A stretch of 11,962 nucleotides of DNA from DATJZH01 sp035499215 (GCA_035499215.1 DATJZH010000015.1:1-11962); one strand, 5' to 3'. Shown: positions 1 to 7,375, counted from the stretch's first letter. Notes: generated by a model from the sequence alone, not told the origin. Program-made: numbers and translations.

Positions 1-2
1 GG

Positions 3-578
3 GGCGTCAACCAGCTGATCGTGGACGAGATCGAGGCCGCCGGTGCTACCGACCTTGAGCTCAGGTTTGACCGGCGTGCCACGCTTGCAGGCTGGTATAG
101 GAGTTCCAAAGCGTGGGACCTGCTGGTTCTCCAGCGTGGGAAGCCGATCCTGGCGGTTGAGTACAAATCGATGGCAGGCAGCGTCGGAAACAACCTGAAC
201 AACCGGGCCGACGAAGTGTTCGGCATCGCAGAGGACGCACGGCAGGCTGAGGTGCGTGGCATCCTGCCGCCAAACTTGCGCCGCGCCTACATCTACCTGC
301 TAGAAGTGACCCCAAGTGTCCAGCGGCCCGTCAGCATCGGTAACCCGGCCGGTAATCCGGACCCGATCTTCCACGGCGCGTCATACCTCGACCGGGTAGC
401 GATCATGTGCGAACGAATGCGCGGCACCGGGCTGTACCACCTCGTCTGGGCAATTGGTGTGTTTCGCAGTCCGCTCGGGTTCATGGAGCCTTCCGCGTCC
501 GTCGGCTGGGACCGGTTTGCATCCGGCCTCCGCGAGGGCTTCAGATTCGGTGAGGCAGTGCCCGTCCCGCATCGGTAA
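3..578 (+). CDS. XhoI/PaeR7I-family type II restriction endonuclease (5' partial)
   Basis: This is the C-terminal part of a PD-(D/E)XK nuclease resembling PaeR7I and XhoI, which cut CTCGAG. The frame stays open to the left edge, so the true start lies upstream; the GTG at 21 is probably internal. Counted from that GTG, the visible core is WDLLV (Asp33) followed by VEYKS (Glu47, Lys49), the expected D...ExK catalytic triad. After it comes the Asn-rich GNNLNNR segment with a downstream Glu, which is characteristic of this family, and then a YLLEVTPS strand. GC in sampled lines is about 60%, against more than 70% in neighbouring genes, which suggests horizontal transfer. The partner methyltransferase is not in the window and would be expected just upstream. 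Family assignment is firm. The exact recognition sequence is inferred from the family only. Confidence 0.85.
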   Translation, partial: GVNQLIVDEIEAAGATDLELRFDRRATLAGWYRSSKAWDLLVLQRGKPILAVEYKSMAGSVGNNLNNRADEVFGIAEDARQAEVRGILPPNLRRAYIYLLEVTPSVQRPVSIGNPAGNPDPIFHGASYLDRVAIMCERMRGTGLYHLVWAIGVFRSPLGFMEPSASVGWDRFASGLREGFRFGEAVPVPHR

Positions 579-588
579 CCGTAGATCT

Positions 589-1623
589 TCAGCCGGTGAT
601 CGTCGGCTCGTCGGGCGCGGACAGGCTCAGCACGGCGCCGGCCACCGCGGGCGACTCGCTGATCTTCGACTCGAGCGCCCGCAGCCGGCGGGCCAGCCGC
701 GACTCGTTGTCATCGCCGGTGAGGTCGACGTAGCCGACCACCGAGACCGTCCGCGGGCCGACGATCTCCAGCCGCAGATAGGTCACCCGCGCCACGCCCG
801 GCTCAGCCGTGAGGGCCTGGATAGCGGCTGCGCGCACCCGCGGGTCGGCTTCCTGGCCGATCAGGAACCGCCGGTTGCGGTTGATCAGGTAGACGGCGAC
901 CACCGCGAGCAGCACGCCGACCAGGATCGACCCGAGCGCGTCCCAGACTGGGGACCCGGTCAGCTCGTGGGCGGCCAGCGCGGCGGTGGCGATGACCACA
1001 CCGACCAGGGCGGCGGTGTCCTCAAAGAACACCGCCCGCAGGGTGGGGTCGGAGGTGACCAGGACGTGCTCGATGAGGTCCCGCTGCATCGCCTGGGCCT
1101 CGGGCCGGGCCTGCCGGAGCGACTGCAGAAAAGAGATCGCCTCCAGCACGAACGAGATGCCCAGCACGACGTAGCCGACCACGAAGTTGCTGGCCGGCTC
1201 GGGGTGGATGAGCTCCTGGATCCCGTGCGCGACCGAGATCGCGGCACCGGCCACGAACAGCCCGACCCCGGCGAGCAGCGACCACACATACGCCTCCCGG
1301 CCGTGGCCGAGCGGGTGCGCGGCGTGGGCCGGGCGGCGGGACCGCCGGTCGGCTACCAGCAGGAACACCTCGTTGCCTGCGTCCGCCCACGAATGCGCCG
1401 CCTCGGCCACCAGCGACGCCGACCCGGTCACCGCGGCGGCGGCCGACTTCGCCACCGCTATGAGGATGTTGATGGCGAAGGCGACGGCCACCGTCACCAG
1501 GCTCTCGGGCGCGCCGGAATCACCCGGCCGCTGCACCGATCTGAGCAGGTCGTGGGTTTTGCGGGCAGCCTCCCCGGCCACGGCGGATGCCGGGGCCTGC
1601 TCGCCGTCCGGCTCGTGCGTCAT
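589..1623 (-). CDS. Cation diffusion facilitator family transporter (ZnT9-like)
   Basis: A predicted inner-membrane divalent-cation exporter of 344 residues with about six membrane helices and a C-terminal cytoplasmic domain. Helix 2 carries the metal-binding HSWAD (His77, Asp81). The cytoplasmic loop after helix 2 has HPLGHGRE (103-110), a form of the CDF loop signature GHGKxE. Helix 5 reads FFEDTAALVG (Glu201, Asp202) instead of the usual HxxxD; an ED pair here is typical of the ZnT9-like branch, so the metal and the direction of transport are uncertain. A further D-x-x-GS motif follows at 228-232. The start chosen is the ATG at 1623 (MTHEPDGE), giving a normal short polar N-terminus. An in-frame ATG at 1647 is possible, and neither has a strong Shine-Dalgarno site. 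The gene converges on the restriction gene with only 10 bases between stops. Confidence 0.9.
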   Translation of the reverse strand: MTHEPDGEQAPASAVAGEAARKTHDLLRSVQRPGDSGAPESLVTVAVAFAINILIAVAKSAAAAVTGSASLVAEAAHSWADAGNEVFLLVADRRSRRPAHAAHPLGHGREAYVWSLLAGVGLFVAGAAISVAHGIQELIHPEPASNFVVGYVVLGISFVLEAISFLQSLRQARPEAQAMQRDLIEHVLVTSDPTLRAVFFEDTAALVGVVIATAALAAHELTGSPVWDALGSILVGVLLAVVAVYLINRNRRFLIGQEADPRVRAAAIQALTAEPGVARVTYLRLEIVGPRTVSVVGYVDLTGDDNESRLARRLRALESKISESPAVAGAVLSLSAPDEPTITG

Positions 1624-1742
1624 GAGCCAATGTTTACCCACGGCCATGCGCGGGCTTCTGGCGGGTGCGCCGCTCCCATAGGCCCCGTGCACCCGGACGG
1701 CCTGGATGACATCGGCGCTGAACAGTAGAAATGTGGCCTGTG

Positions 1743-1921
1743 TCCGCGCCGGCGGCCCGGCGGTGGAACGGCTGGAGCAGACCTACGCGCGGGCGGCCGA
1801 CGAGGCCAGCTGGCAGCGCTACGACCACGCCGCTCCCGCCTTCGGCTTCAGCTGCCGTCTGGTCTACGACGAGTCCGGCCTGGTGCTCGACTACCCGGGG
1901 ATCGCCGTCCGCGCCGCCTGA
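1743..1921 (+). pseudogene. C-terminal remnant of a putative glycolipid-binding domain protein
   Basis: About 60 codons reading GGPAVERLEQTYARAADEAS and then a run ending GLVLDYPGIAVRAA before the stop. This resembles the C-terminal third of the actinobacterial putative glycolipid-binding family (Pfam Glycolipid_bind), whose members run to roughly 180-200 residues and end in a LEQ(V/T)Y segment followed by a DxxGLVxDYPG strand. The N-terminal two thirds are missing: upstream lies only spacer and the divergent transporter gene. An in-frame ATG at 1706 exists, but it has no convincing Shine-Dalgarno site and its extra residues do not look like the family. I infer a decayed gene truncated by rearrangement. 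A short expressed protein of about 71 residues is possible but less likely. Confidence 0.6.
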
Positions 1922-1966
1922 CCGGCCCGGGACCGGCGGGCGGTCACGGCCGGCCCGGCCGGCAAC

Positions 1967-1987
1967 CTGCCAGCCGGGCCCTGGCAG
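1967..1987. terminator. Hairpin downstream of the glycolipid-binding remnant
   Basis: A perfect 7-bp stem, CTGCCAG / CTGGCAG, around a 7-base loop (1974-1980). It lies 45 bases after the remnant's stop and about 70 bases before the next start. There is no U tract, as is common for actinomycete terminators. Just upstream, 1949-1963 is a second self-complementary GC block (GCCGGCC / GGCCGGC). Function is inferred. Confidence 0.35.
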
Positions 1988-2057
1988 CCCCGGCGGCAAC
2001 TCGCGATGATGGGAGCCGGCGCCCGCAGCAGCCGGGCCAGACATCCGGGGAGCCGCC

Positions 2058-3155
2058 GTGGACGCCTCGCCGCCGCCTGACGGCCCGCAGCCGCGGGCGC
2101 CCGTGCTCCGGGGCCTGTTCGTGCGGCACGCGCCCGGCGACGACGCCATCCTCAGGCTCGCGCGGCTGCGGTTCGCCGAGGCCGGGATGGCGGCCGAGTT
2201 GTACGCGGACACGCCGGAACAGCTGGAGCGCGAGCTGGAGTTCCTGCCGCCGTACCCGGCTCTGCCGCTGGCCCACCTAAGCCGCCACATCAACCTGCTG
2301 CGAGAGGACGGCCAAGGCCAGGTCCAGGCCTTTGTCCGCCAGTTCCGCGGCCGCCTGCTCGGCGTGGTGGTGCACGACCAGGCCGGGATGGCGGACCGGA
2401 TCCCGGAGGTGGTCACGGCGGCGCGCAACGCCACGGCCGGGCGGGCGGCGGACGGGCCGCTGGTCTTCCTGGAGTATGCCTCGGGCATGGAGCCGGAACG
2501 GTTCACCGAGCTGGCGCGGCAGCTCGCCAGCGCCGAGGGCGCCAGCGTGTGCATTGACATCGGGCACGTGGGCATCCACGAGAGCCGCCGCCGGCTGGCG
2601 GCCAGCCACCCCGGGCTCGATCTGGCCGCCCTGGGCCGGGACGCCGGGGACGCGCCCGGGCTGGTGGCCGACGTGCAGGCCGCGGCGCGGTCCGCGCGTG
2701 AGGTGGTGACCGAGATGATCGAGTCGGTCGGCGCGGTGGGCAAGCCGGTCCATTTCCACCTGCACGACGGCCACCCGCTCATCCCGGGGCTGGCCGACCA
2801 CTTCAGCTTCCTGACCCGGCTGCCGGTCCCGTTCACCTGGCAGGGCCGCTCCTCGCTGGAGCCGATGTACGGCCTGTGCGGGCTGCGGCAGGTGCTGGCG
2901 GCCATCGTCAGGCACTGCGCGGCCGGCGGATCGTCAGCCACCCTGGAGGTGCACCAGTCAGAGGGCCGCCTGCCGCTCGGGAACGCGGCAGGGCTGTTCG
3001 GGCACTGGCAGGACCTCACCGACGCCGAGCGGATGAACTACTGGCTGTCCGTCCTCGCGGACAACCACCTGATCGCCACCACCATGCTGGACGCGATCCA
3101 GGCCGGACCCGCTGGGCAGGAGGCAGTACCGTACGAGGGTGGTGACTCTCGATGA
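2058..3155 (+). CDS. Sugar isomerase/epimerase-like TIM-barrel protein (AP endonuclease 2 superfamily)
   Basis: A 365-residue protein with the metal-site pattern of xylose-isomerase-like TIM barrels: FLEYASG (Glu139), CIDIGHVGIH (Asp167, His170), VHFHLHDGHP (His232, His234, His236, Asp237) and a late strand ATLEVHQ (Glu297). These residues typically hold two divalent metals in sugar isomerases, epimerases and endonuclease IV relatives. The substrate cannot be read from the sequence. The start is GTG, backed by a good Shine-Dalgarno GGGGAG at 2047-2052 five bases upstream. The first 15 or so residues are Pro-rich and probably disordered. The end overlaps the YjbR/MmcQ-type gene by 17 bases, so the two are probably co-transcribed and translationally coupled. 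Superfamily confidence is high; function within it is unknown. Confidence 0.75.
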   Translation: MDASPPPDGPQPRAPVLRGLFVRHAPGDDAILRLARLRFAEAGMAAELYADTPEQLERELEFLPPYPALPLAHLSRHINLLREDGQGQVQAFVRQFRGRLLGVVVHDQAGMADRIPEVVTAARNATAGRAADGPLVFLEYASGMEPERFTELARQLASAEGASVCIDIGHVGIHESRRRLAASHPGLDLAALGRDAGDAPGLVADVQAAARSAREVVTEMIESVGAVGKPVHFHLHDGHPLIPGLADHFSFLTRLPVPFTWQGRSSLEPMYGLCGLRQVLAAIVRHCAAGGSSATLEVHQSEGRLPLGNAAGLFGHWQDLTDAERMNYWLSVLADNHLIATTMLDAIQAGPAGQEAVPYEGGDSR

Positions 3156-3525
3156 CGTCGCCCGGCTGGCCCTGGCACTGCCCGAGGTCACCGAGGACGA
3201 GCGTCACGGCAACCGGACGTGGCGCGTCGCGGGCAAGGCGTTCGCGTGGGAGCGCCCGTTCAGCAAGGCCGACCTGCGGCGGTTCGGCGACCAGGCCCCG
3301 CCGGACGGGCCGATCCTGGCCGTGCGGACCGAGGACCTGAGCGAGAAGGAGGCCGTGCTCTCCGCGCACCCGGCGGCCTTCTTCACGATCCCGCACTTCG
3401 ACGGGTACTCGGCCGTGCTCATCCAGCTGCCGAAGGTCTCCGCGCAGGACCTGCGGATCGCGGTCACCGACGGCTGGCTGGCCTGCGCGCCGCGCGGCCT
3501 CGCGGACCGCTACCTCCAGCGGTAG
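3139..3525 (+). CDS. MmcQ/YjbR family protein
   Basis: A 128-residue, full-length member of the YjbR/MmcQ family (CyaY-like fold), often labelled DNA-binding without firm biochemical proof. Family marks are the N-terminal TLDDVARLALALPEVTE, the conserved R/K-W-RV strand with FAWERPFSK, and the C-terminal half with FFTIPHFDGYSAVLI and a W-L-A-C-AP stretch. Two tandem GTG codons (3139 and 3142) can serve as start. The purine-rich GAGGG at 3135-3139 sits too close to act as a normal ribosome site for either, so initiation may depend on coupling to the overlapping upstream gene. It is the last gene of its operon and converges on the VOC gene. Family is well supported; the cellular role is unknown. 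Confidence 0.88.
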   Translation: MVTLDDVARLALALPEVTEDERHGNRTWRVAGKAFAWERPFSKADLRRFGDQAPPDGPILAVRTEDLSEKEAVLSAHPAAFFTIPHFDGYSAVLIQLPKVSAQDLRIAVTDGWLACAPRGLADRYLQR

Positions 3526-3657
3526 GCCCCCCCCGAACAATGGCCGCCCGGCTCGCGTGTCCCCGCATCCCGGCTGGCGGCGATGTCGCCGTCGCACGTA
3601 GTTCCGCTAAGCGCTCCTCCTCCGCCTGGCCATCCGGGCGCGGATGACCCGCTCCAC

Positions 3658-3703
3658 GTCGTGCTGGAGGCGCGCAAGAAGTCGTGCCGGAGGCGCGCAA
3701 GAA
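3658..3703. repeat. 23-bp tandem duplication
   Basis: Two adjacent 23-base copies (3658-3680 and 3681-3703), each beginning GTCGTGC and ending GGAGGCGCGCAAGAA. They differ only at the eighth base (T at 3665, C at 3688). The repeat lies in the spacer between two convergent genes. Because 23 is not a multiple of 3, it shifts any reading frame crossing it. Confidence 0.9.
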
Positions 3704-3745
3704 GCAGAGCGGACGCCACTGTTCAGCGGCCTCCTGGGCGTCATC

Positions 3746-3764
3746 GCCCCGCCCGCGGCGGGGC
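3746..3764 (-). terminator. GC hairpin just after the VOC gene stop
   Basis: A perfect 8-bp stem, GCCCCGCC (3746-3753) with GGCGGGGC (3757-3764), and a 3-base loop. It begins one base past the stop codon of the minus-strand VOC gene. There is no U tract. The very high stability and the position suggest transcription termination or 3'-end protection. Confidence 0.55.
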
Positions 3765-3765
3765 C

Positions 3766-4137
3766 TCACCCGGGCAGGTGGCAGACGGCCTCGACGTTGT
3801 TCCCGTCGGGGTCGCGGACGAAGGCGCCGTAGTAGCTGTCGTGGTATTCCGGCCACAGCCGCGGCGGGTGCAGCACCTGCGCACCGGCGGCGGCCGCGGC
3901 GTCGAAGAAGGCCCGCACCGCCGCGCGGTCCGGCGCCGAGAAGGCGATGTGCGACTCGCGGAAACCGTCCCCGGTGGCCTGGCGGCCGATCCAGAAGTCC
4001 GGCATGGGCGGCACGCCGTACCCGACGGCGTCGCCGAAGTCCATCACCCGCTGGCCGCCGAGCGGTGCCAGGACGGCGTCGTAGAATGCGGCGCTGGCCG
4101 CGAGGTCGGCGCACTGGATCGAAACATGATCGAGCAT
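3766..4137 (-). CDS. VOC (glyoxalase/bleomycin resistance/dioxygenase) family protein
   Basis: A compact 123-residue single-chain VOC protein with the usual tandem beta-alpha-beta-beta-beta halves. The likely metal ligands are His4 (MLDHVSI), His63 (RESHIAF) and Glu116 (DGNNVEAV); the closing YYGAFVRDPDGNNVE strand is a strong family signature. Such proteins bind a divalent metal and act as lyases, dioxygenases, isomerases or drug-binding proteins; the substrate is not visible here. I chose the ATG at 4137 because MLDHVSIQ is the conserved family start and AGG lies nine bases upstream. An in-frame ATG three codons earlier (4146) is the alternative. The upstream frame stays open to 4695 only as a high-GC artefact. 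It is divergent from the beta-helix gene. Confidence 0.9.
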   Translation of the reverse strand: MLDHVSIQCADLAASAAFYDAVLAPLGGQRVMDFGDAVGYGVPPMPDFWIGRQATGDGFRESHIAFSAPDRAAVRAFFDAAAAAGAQVLHPPRLWPEYHDSYYGAFVRDPDGNNVEAVCHLPG

Positions 4138-4202
4138 GCTGCCCATCCTGCCCCGCGCCGCCCAGCCCGGCGCCACCGCCAGGGGCTCAGCCGCCCGCAC
4201 CG

Positions 4203-4244
4203 CTGGCCCGCAGCTCACCGGTGCTGGCCCGCCGCTCATCACTG
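4203..4244. repeat. Imperfect 21-bp tandem repeat in a divergent intergenic region
   Basis: Two adjacent 21-base units (4203-4223 and 4224-4244) both begin CTGGCCCGC and share 17 of 21 bases; a third partial copy starts CTGGCA at 4245. They lie between the divergent VOC and beta-helix genes, so they could be a regulatory array or simply slippage. No function is assigned. Confidence 0.5.
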
Positions 4245-4314
4245 CTGGCAAGGTAGGCGGGACAGGGCCGCGCCTGGCGCGGGCCCGCCGCCGCATCCGC
4301 CCGGGGGGCATGGC

Positions 4315-6597
4315 ATGGACGAGATCGATGAGGCCGAGCTCATCAGCGCGGCCCAGCGCGGATCGGTCCTTGACGCAGCGGCAGCAGGCGCCAAACGCGC
4401 GGTGCCCGCGGCCCTGGTGCGCAGGTGCTGCCATGAGCTGAAGGACCAGGTCGACCCGCGCGGGCTGCGGCTGGCCAGCGCGGTCGTGACCGGGCGCCTG
4501 GACCTGGCCGGCCTGGCGGTGCCGTTCCCGCTCCGCTTCGACGGCTGCGAATTCGAGGCCGCCCCGGTGGTGGAGGGCGCTGAGCTGTTCGAGCTGTCGC
4601 TGACCGGCTGCCCGCGCCTGCCCGGCCTGCTCGGCAACGGGCTGCGGCTGCGCCGCGACCTCGACCTGTCCCGCTCCCAGGTCGCCGGTGCGCACTGGAC
4701 GAGCGCGAGCACGTCAAAGCAGGCGGCGATCTGGCTGTGCGAATCGGAGATCGGCGGCCGACTGCTCTGTGTCGACGCCACCATCGATGGCCAGGGCGAC
4801 CGCTCGATCCAGGCGGACAGGGCCCGGTTCGGCGGCGCGGTCCGGCTGCTGCACCAGTTCAGCTCGCGGGGAGAGATCAGGCTGATCGGCGCCCGCCTCG
4901 GCGGGTCGCTCGACCTCACCGGGGCGCAGATCGAGTCATCGGACGGGCCGGCCATCGACCTCGCTGACGCGATCATCGAGGGCAGCGTGTTCCTGATCGA
5001 GGACCCCGGTGGGCGCAGGCCGGTGATCCGCGGGCGCGTCGGCCTGGGCAGCGCCCGCATCTCCGGGCGGTTCCTGATCCGCAACGCGACGCTCGAGGCC
5101 CGTACCGACCTGCCAACGGGCAGCATCTACGCGATGCCGGCGATGATCGGCACGGCGATGTCCGCCGACCGGCTGTCGGTCGGCGCCGATGTGACACTGG
5201 CGGGAACCTGCGAGGTGACCGGCCGGATCGACATGACGATGGCCGACGTGAGCAGCCTGTCCGTGGGCGGGAACTGCGTGCTGCGGGCCCCTGGCCGCAC
5301 CGCGCTGGAGCTGACCAACGCCGAGATCCGCGCCAATTTCCGGCTCGAGGAAGGTGCCTCGGTGGAAGGCACCATCCGGATGGCTGGCGCGGTCATCCAC
5401 GGCACCCTCGCGCTGCAGGGGGAGGTCAGCCACCCCGAGCACGGGTCCCTCGTGGGCGGCAGCGCGATGAGGGTCGACGGCGACATCTACCTCGACGGCC
5501 TGCGGACGGCCGGCGGGCGCGTCAACTTCCGCGGCGCCACCCTGGGCAGCCTCACCGCCAGCGGCGCGCGGCTGGACAACCCCGGCGGGTACGCGCTCCG
5601 CCTCAGCCAGACCGTCATCAAAGGGTCGGTGCTGCTGATAGACGGCTTCACCTCGACCGGGCTGGTCGCGCTGAACCGGAGCACCATCGACGGCCGGCTG
5701 CAGTTCACCGGGGGCTCGTTCAGCTGCCCGGAGCCGGTGCCGGCCAACGAGCACGGGCACGCGATCGAGGCGATATCCACGACCGTCCGCGGCGGCATCG
5801 ACCTGGGCTGGAAGACGGTGTCGCCGAGCGTGGACTTCACCGACGCGGTCACCACGTTCCTCGCCGACGACCCGGCGACCTGGCCGGAGCGGTTCACCAT
5901 CGCCGGCCTGACCTACGAGCGGTTCGAGAAACCGCAGGGCGCGGCGCCGAAGCGGATCTGGGACCAGGCCGCCCGGTGTGCCTGGCTGAGCCGCCAGACG
6001 GAGTTCGAGTCCGGCCCGTATGAGCAGGCGGCGAGGGTGTTCCGCCAGCACGGGTACACGCGGGAGGCCGAGCGCGTCCTCATCGCGCAGCGCCGGCACG
6101 CCCGGCAGGTCGGCCACTCCGGCTCGGGGTGGCCGCAGCGCGCCATCGAGGCCGTCTACGCCACCATCGGCTACGGGTACCGGCCGTCGCGGGTGCTGTG
6201 GCTGCTGGCCGCGCTGCTCATCCTGGTCACGTTCTCGCTGGTACTGCCCGTCGGCCAGCACGCGATGCGGGCGACGAACGGCAACGGGGCCGTGTACGTG
6301 ACCGGCCAGCCGGCCACCTCCGCCGATGCCGCGGCACCGGGCCCGGCGGCCAGCGGCAGCGCACCGCCCGCCCGTTCCTGCGGCGACGGCGAGGTGCGCT
6401 GTTTCAGCCCGGTGCTGTACGCGATCGACACCGTGGTCCCGCTGATCTCGCTCGACCAGCGAACGACCTGGTACCCCGACCCGGACGCGCCCGGCGGCCA
6501 GTTCATGCTGTGGTGGCTCAATCTCGCGACGCTGCTCGGCTGGCTGCTGTCATCGATCTTCGTGCTGTCGCTCGCCCGGCTGTCCCGCAGCTCCTGA
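4315..6597 (+). CDS. Large beta-helix repeat protein with C-terminal membrane anchor
   Basis: A 760-residue protein. Residues from about 40 to 510 form a long solenoid of roughly 20-residue turns of the type LxGAxIxGxLxLxGA (for example VVTGRLDLAGLAV, IGARLGGSLDLTGAQI, VGLGSARISGRFLI), as expected for a right-handed beta-helix. Then come a helical segment (about 540-620), a membrane helix at about 626-648 (VLWLLAALLILVTFSLVLP), an Ala/Pro-rich linker with two Cys, a conserved-looking SPVLYAIDTVVPLISLDQ segment, and a second membrane helix at about 731-756. No signal peptide is seen. Similar actinobacterial proteins have been labelled membrane-associated oxidoreductase, but I see no cofactor or redox motif. 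The start at 4315 follows a G6 run at 4303-4308. A structural or scaffold role at the membrane is inference; function is unknown. Confidence 0.8.
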   Translation: MDEIDEAELISAAQRGSVLDAAAAGAKRAVPAALVRRCCHELKDQVDPRGLRLASAVVTGRLDLAGLAVPFPLRFDGCEFEAAPVVEGAELFELSLTGCPRLPGLLGNGLRLRRDLDLSRSQVAGAHWTSASTSKQAAIWLCESEIGGRLLCVDATIDGQGDRSIQADRARFGGAVRLLHQFSSRGEIRLIGARLGGSLDLTGAQIESSDGPAIDLADAIIEGSVFLIEDPGGRRPVIRGRVGLGSARISGRFLIRNATLEARTDLPTGSIYAMPAMIGTAMSADRLSVGADVTLAGTCEVTGRIDMTMADVSSLSVGGNCVLRAPGRTALELTNAEIRANFRLEEGASVEGTIRMAGAVIHGTLALQGEVSHPEHGSLVGGSAMRVDGDIYLDGLRTAGGRVNFRGATLGSLTASGARLDNPGGYALRLSQTVIKGSVLLIDGFTSTGLVALNRSTIDGRLQFTGGSFSCPEPVPANEHGHAIEAISTTVRGGIDLGWKTVSPSVDFTDAVTTFLADDPATWPERFTIAGLTYERFEKPQGAAPKRIWDQAARCAWLSRQTEFESGPYEQAARVFRQHGYTREAERVLIAQRRHARQVGHSGSGWPQRAIEAVYATIGYGYRPSRVLWLLAALLILVTFSLVLPVGQHAMRATNGNGAVYVTGQPATSADAAAPGPAASGSAPPARSCGDGEVRCFSPVLYAIDTVVPLISLDQRTTWYPDPDAPGGQFMLWWLNLATLLGWLLSSIFVLSLARLSRSS

Positions 6598-6668
6598 CCG
6601 GGCCGGCGGGGCAGCGCGCCAGCGTCCCGCTGGCGGCGACGGCAAACGGCGGGCGCAGCGGCGGAGTC

Positions 6669-6674
6669 TAGGAT
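6669..6674 (+). promoter_or_regulatory. Leaderless-type -10 element (TAGGAT)
   Basis: TAGGAT matches the actinomycete -10 consensus TANNNT and ends seven bases before the ATG at 6682, the spacing expected when transcription starts at the start codon. No convincing -35 is visible. AGGA within the same bases (6670-6673) could instead act as a ribosome site eight bases from the ATG, so the two readings compete. Confidence 0.45.
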
Positions 6675-6681
6675 CGAGCCG

Positions 6682-7308
6682 ATGCGGCGCGAGTCTTCTA
6701 CGGTGGTGGTCCTGGCCGGCGAGGTGGGCGAGGGACTGCTTGGTGCGCTCGGCCGCTCCCCGCAGGTGTCGGTCGCCCGCGCTCCCGCCGCCGGGCCTGG
6801 CCAGCAGGCCGCGGCGGAGCCAGCGGCGGCGCGGCCCGGGTGGGAGGCGGGCGCGCTGGCGATGGCCGAGGCGGCCCGGCGGCGGTCGACCTACGTGATC
6901 GTGCCCGCCGACCCGCTGGCCGCGGTGGCGGCCGCGTGGCGGGCGATGTGGGAGGTGGCGGCCGGGCCGGGCGGGGCGGCGGCGTTCGAGCAGGCCGCCG
7001 CGGAGGCGCTGGCGGCGTGGCGGGACAAGCGGTTCGAGCTGCCCGACTATTACCTGGTCATGGCCGCGGCGCTGCCGGACGGCACCGGCCCGGATCTGTA
7101 CCTGGGCCCGCTGCGCGCCGCCCGCCCCCGCCGGGTCGCCGTCGCCGGCCTCGCCGGCAGCCCCGGCCGGGGCGAGACCGCCCTGGTGCTGGACGCGCTC
7201 AGGTCCTTGCCGCACGGGCCGTGGTGGCCGCCGCTCGATGAGCTGATCGAGGCGGCCCGCCGCTTCTACGCCGGCGGTCTCACCGAGACCCAGCCGGCCC
7301 CGGCCTAG
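6682..7308 (+). CDS. Hypothetical protein, actinobacterial
   Basis: A 208-residue soluble protein that I do not recognise. It opens with a short beta strand (STVVVLAGEVG), then a variable Ala/Pro-rich stretch (about 33-50), two Ala-rich helices (about 55-115), a conserved-looking KRFELPDYYLVMAAAL block, DLYLGPLRAARPRRVAVA, and a C-terminal aromatic LPHGPWWPPLDELIEAARRF. No signal peptide, membrane helix or catalytic motif is evident. The conserved-looking aromatic and charged blocks and consistent high GC at third positions argue that it is a real gene. It follows the beta-helix gene by 84 bases in the same direction but appears to have its own promoter, so operon membership is uncertain. Confidence 0.65.
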   Translation: MRRESSTVVVLAGEVGEGLLGALGRSPQVSVARAPAAGPGQQAAAEPAAARPGWEAGALAMAEAARRRSTYVIVPADPLAAVAAAWRAMWEVAAGPGGAAAFEQAAAEALAAWRDKRFELPDYYLVMAAALPDGTGPDLYLGPLRAARPRRVAVAGLAGSPGRGETALVLDALRSLPHGPWWPPLDELIEAARRFYAGGLTETQPAPA

Positions 7309-7375
7309 CCGCGGTGATGCGCCCCCGGCGAGGTGCGCGACGACCACGGTGCCCGGCTTGCGGCATCACGTCGCT

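Noticed and set aside
454..1728. A 424-codon plus-strand frame across the transporter gene
   Set aside because: Its translation is Gly/Arg/Asp-rich without any recognisable domain; it is the antisense shadow of the cation diffusion facilitator.
1634..3019. A 461-codon minus-strand frame over the TIM-barrel gene
   Set aside because: Ser/Arg-rich antisense shadow with no family similarity; the plus strand carries clear metal-site motifs.
3527..3534. A run of eight C residues right after the YjbR stop codon
   Set aside because: It is outside any gene, so phase variation is unlikely; it may also be length-uncertain in sequencing.
3607..3744. A 45-codon minus-strand frame from ATG 3744 to the stop at 3607
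   Set aside because: Its N-terminal half is Pro/Ser/Cys-rich, it has no ribosome site and its upstream bases form the VOC hairpin. Only its C-terminal part looks protein-like, so it is discussed as a finding rather than annotated.
3583..4314. A long in-frame extension upstream of the beta-helix protein
   Set aside because: It overlaps the VOC gene in antisense, has Arg/Pro/His-rich low-complexity translation, and the ATG at 4315 with a G-rich ribosome site fits the domain start.
4936..6261. A 441-codon minus-strand frame over the beta-helix gene
   Set aside because: Antisense shadow caused by high GC; composition is not protein-like and the plus strand has membrane helices and regular repeats.
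7314..7369. GTGATGC (7314-7320) and GCATCAC (7363-7369) as a hairpin or attachment-type repeat
   Set aside because: The loop is 42 bases and the arms only 7; chance is likely and no other sign of an element is present.
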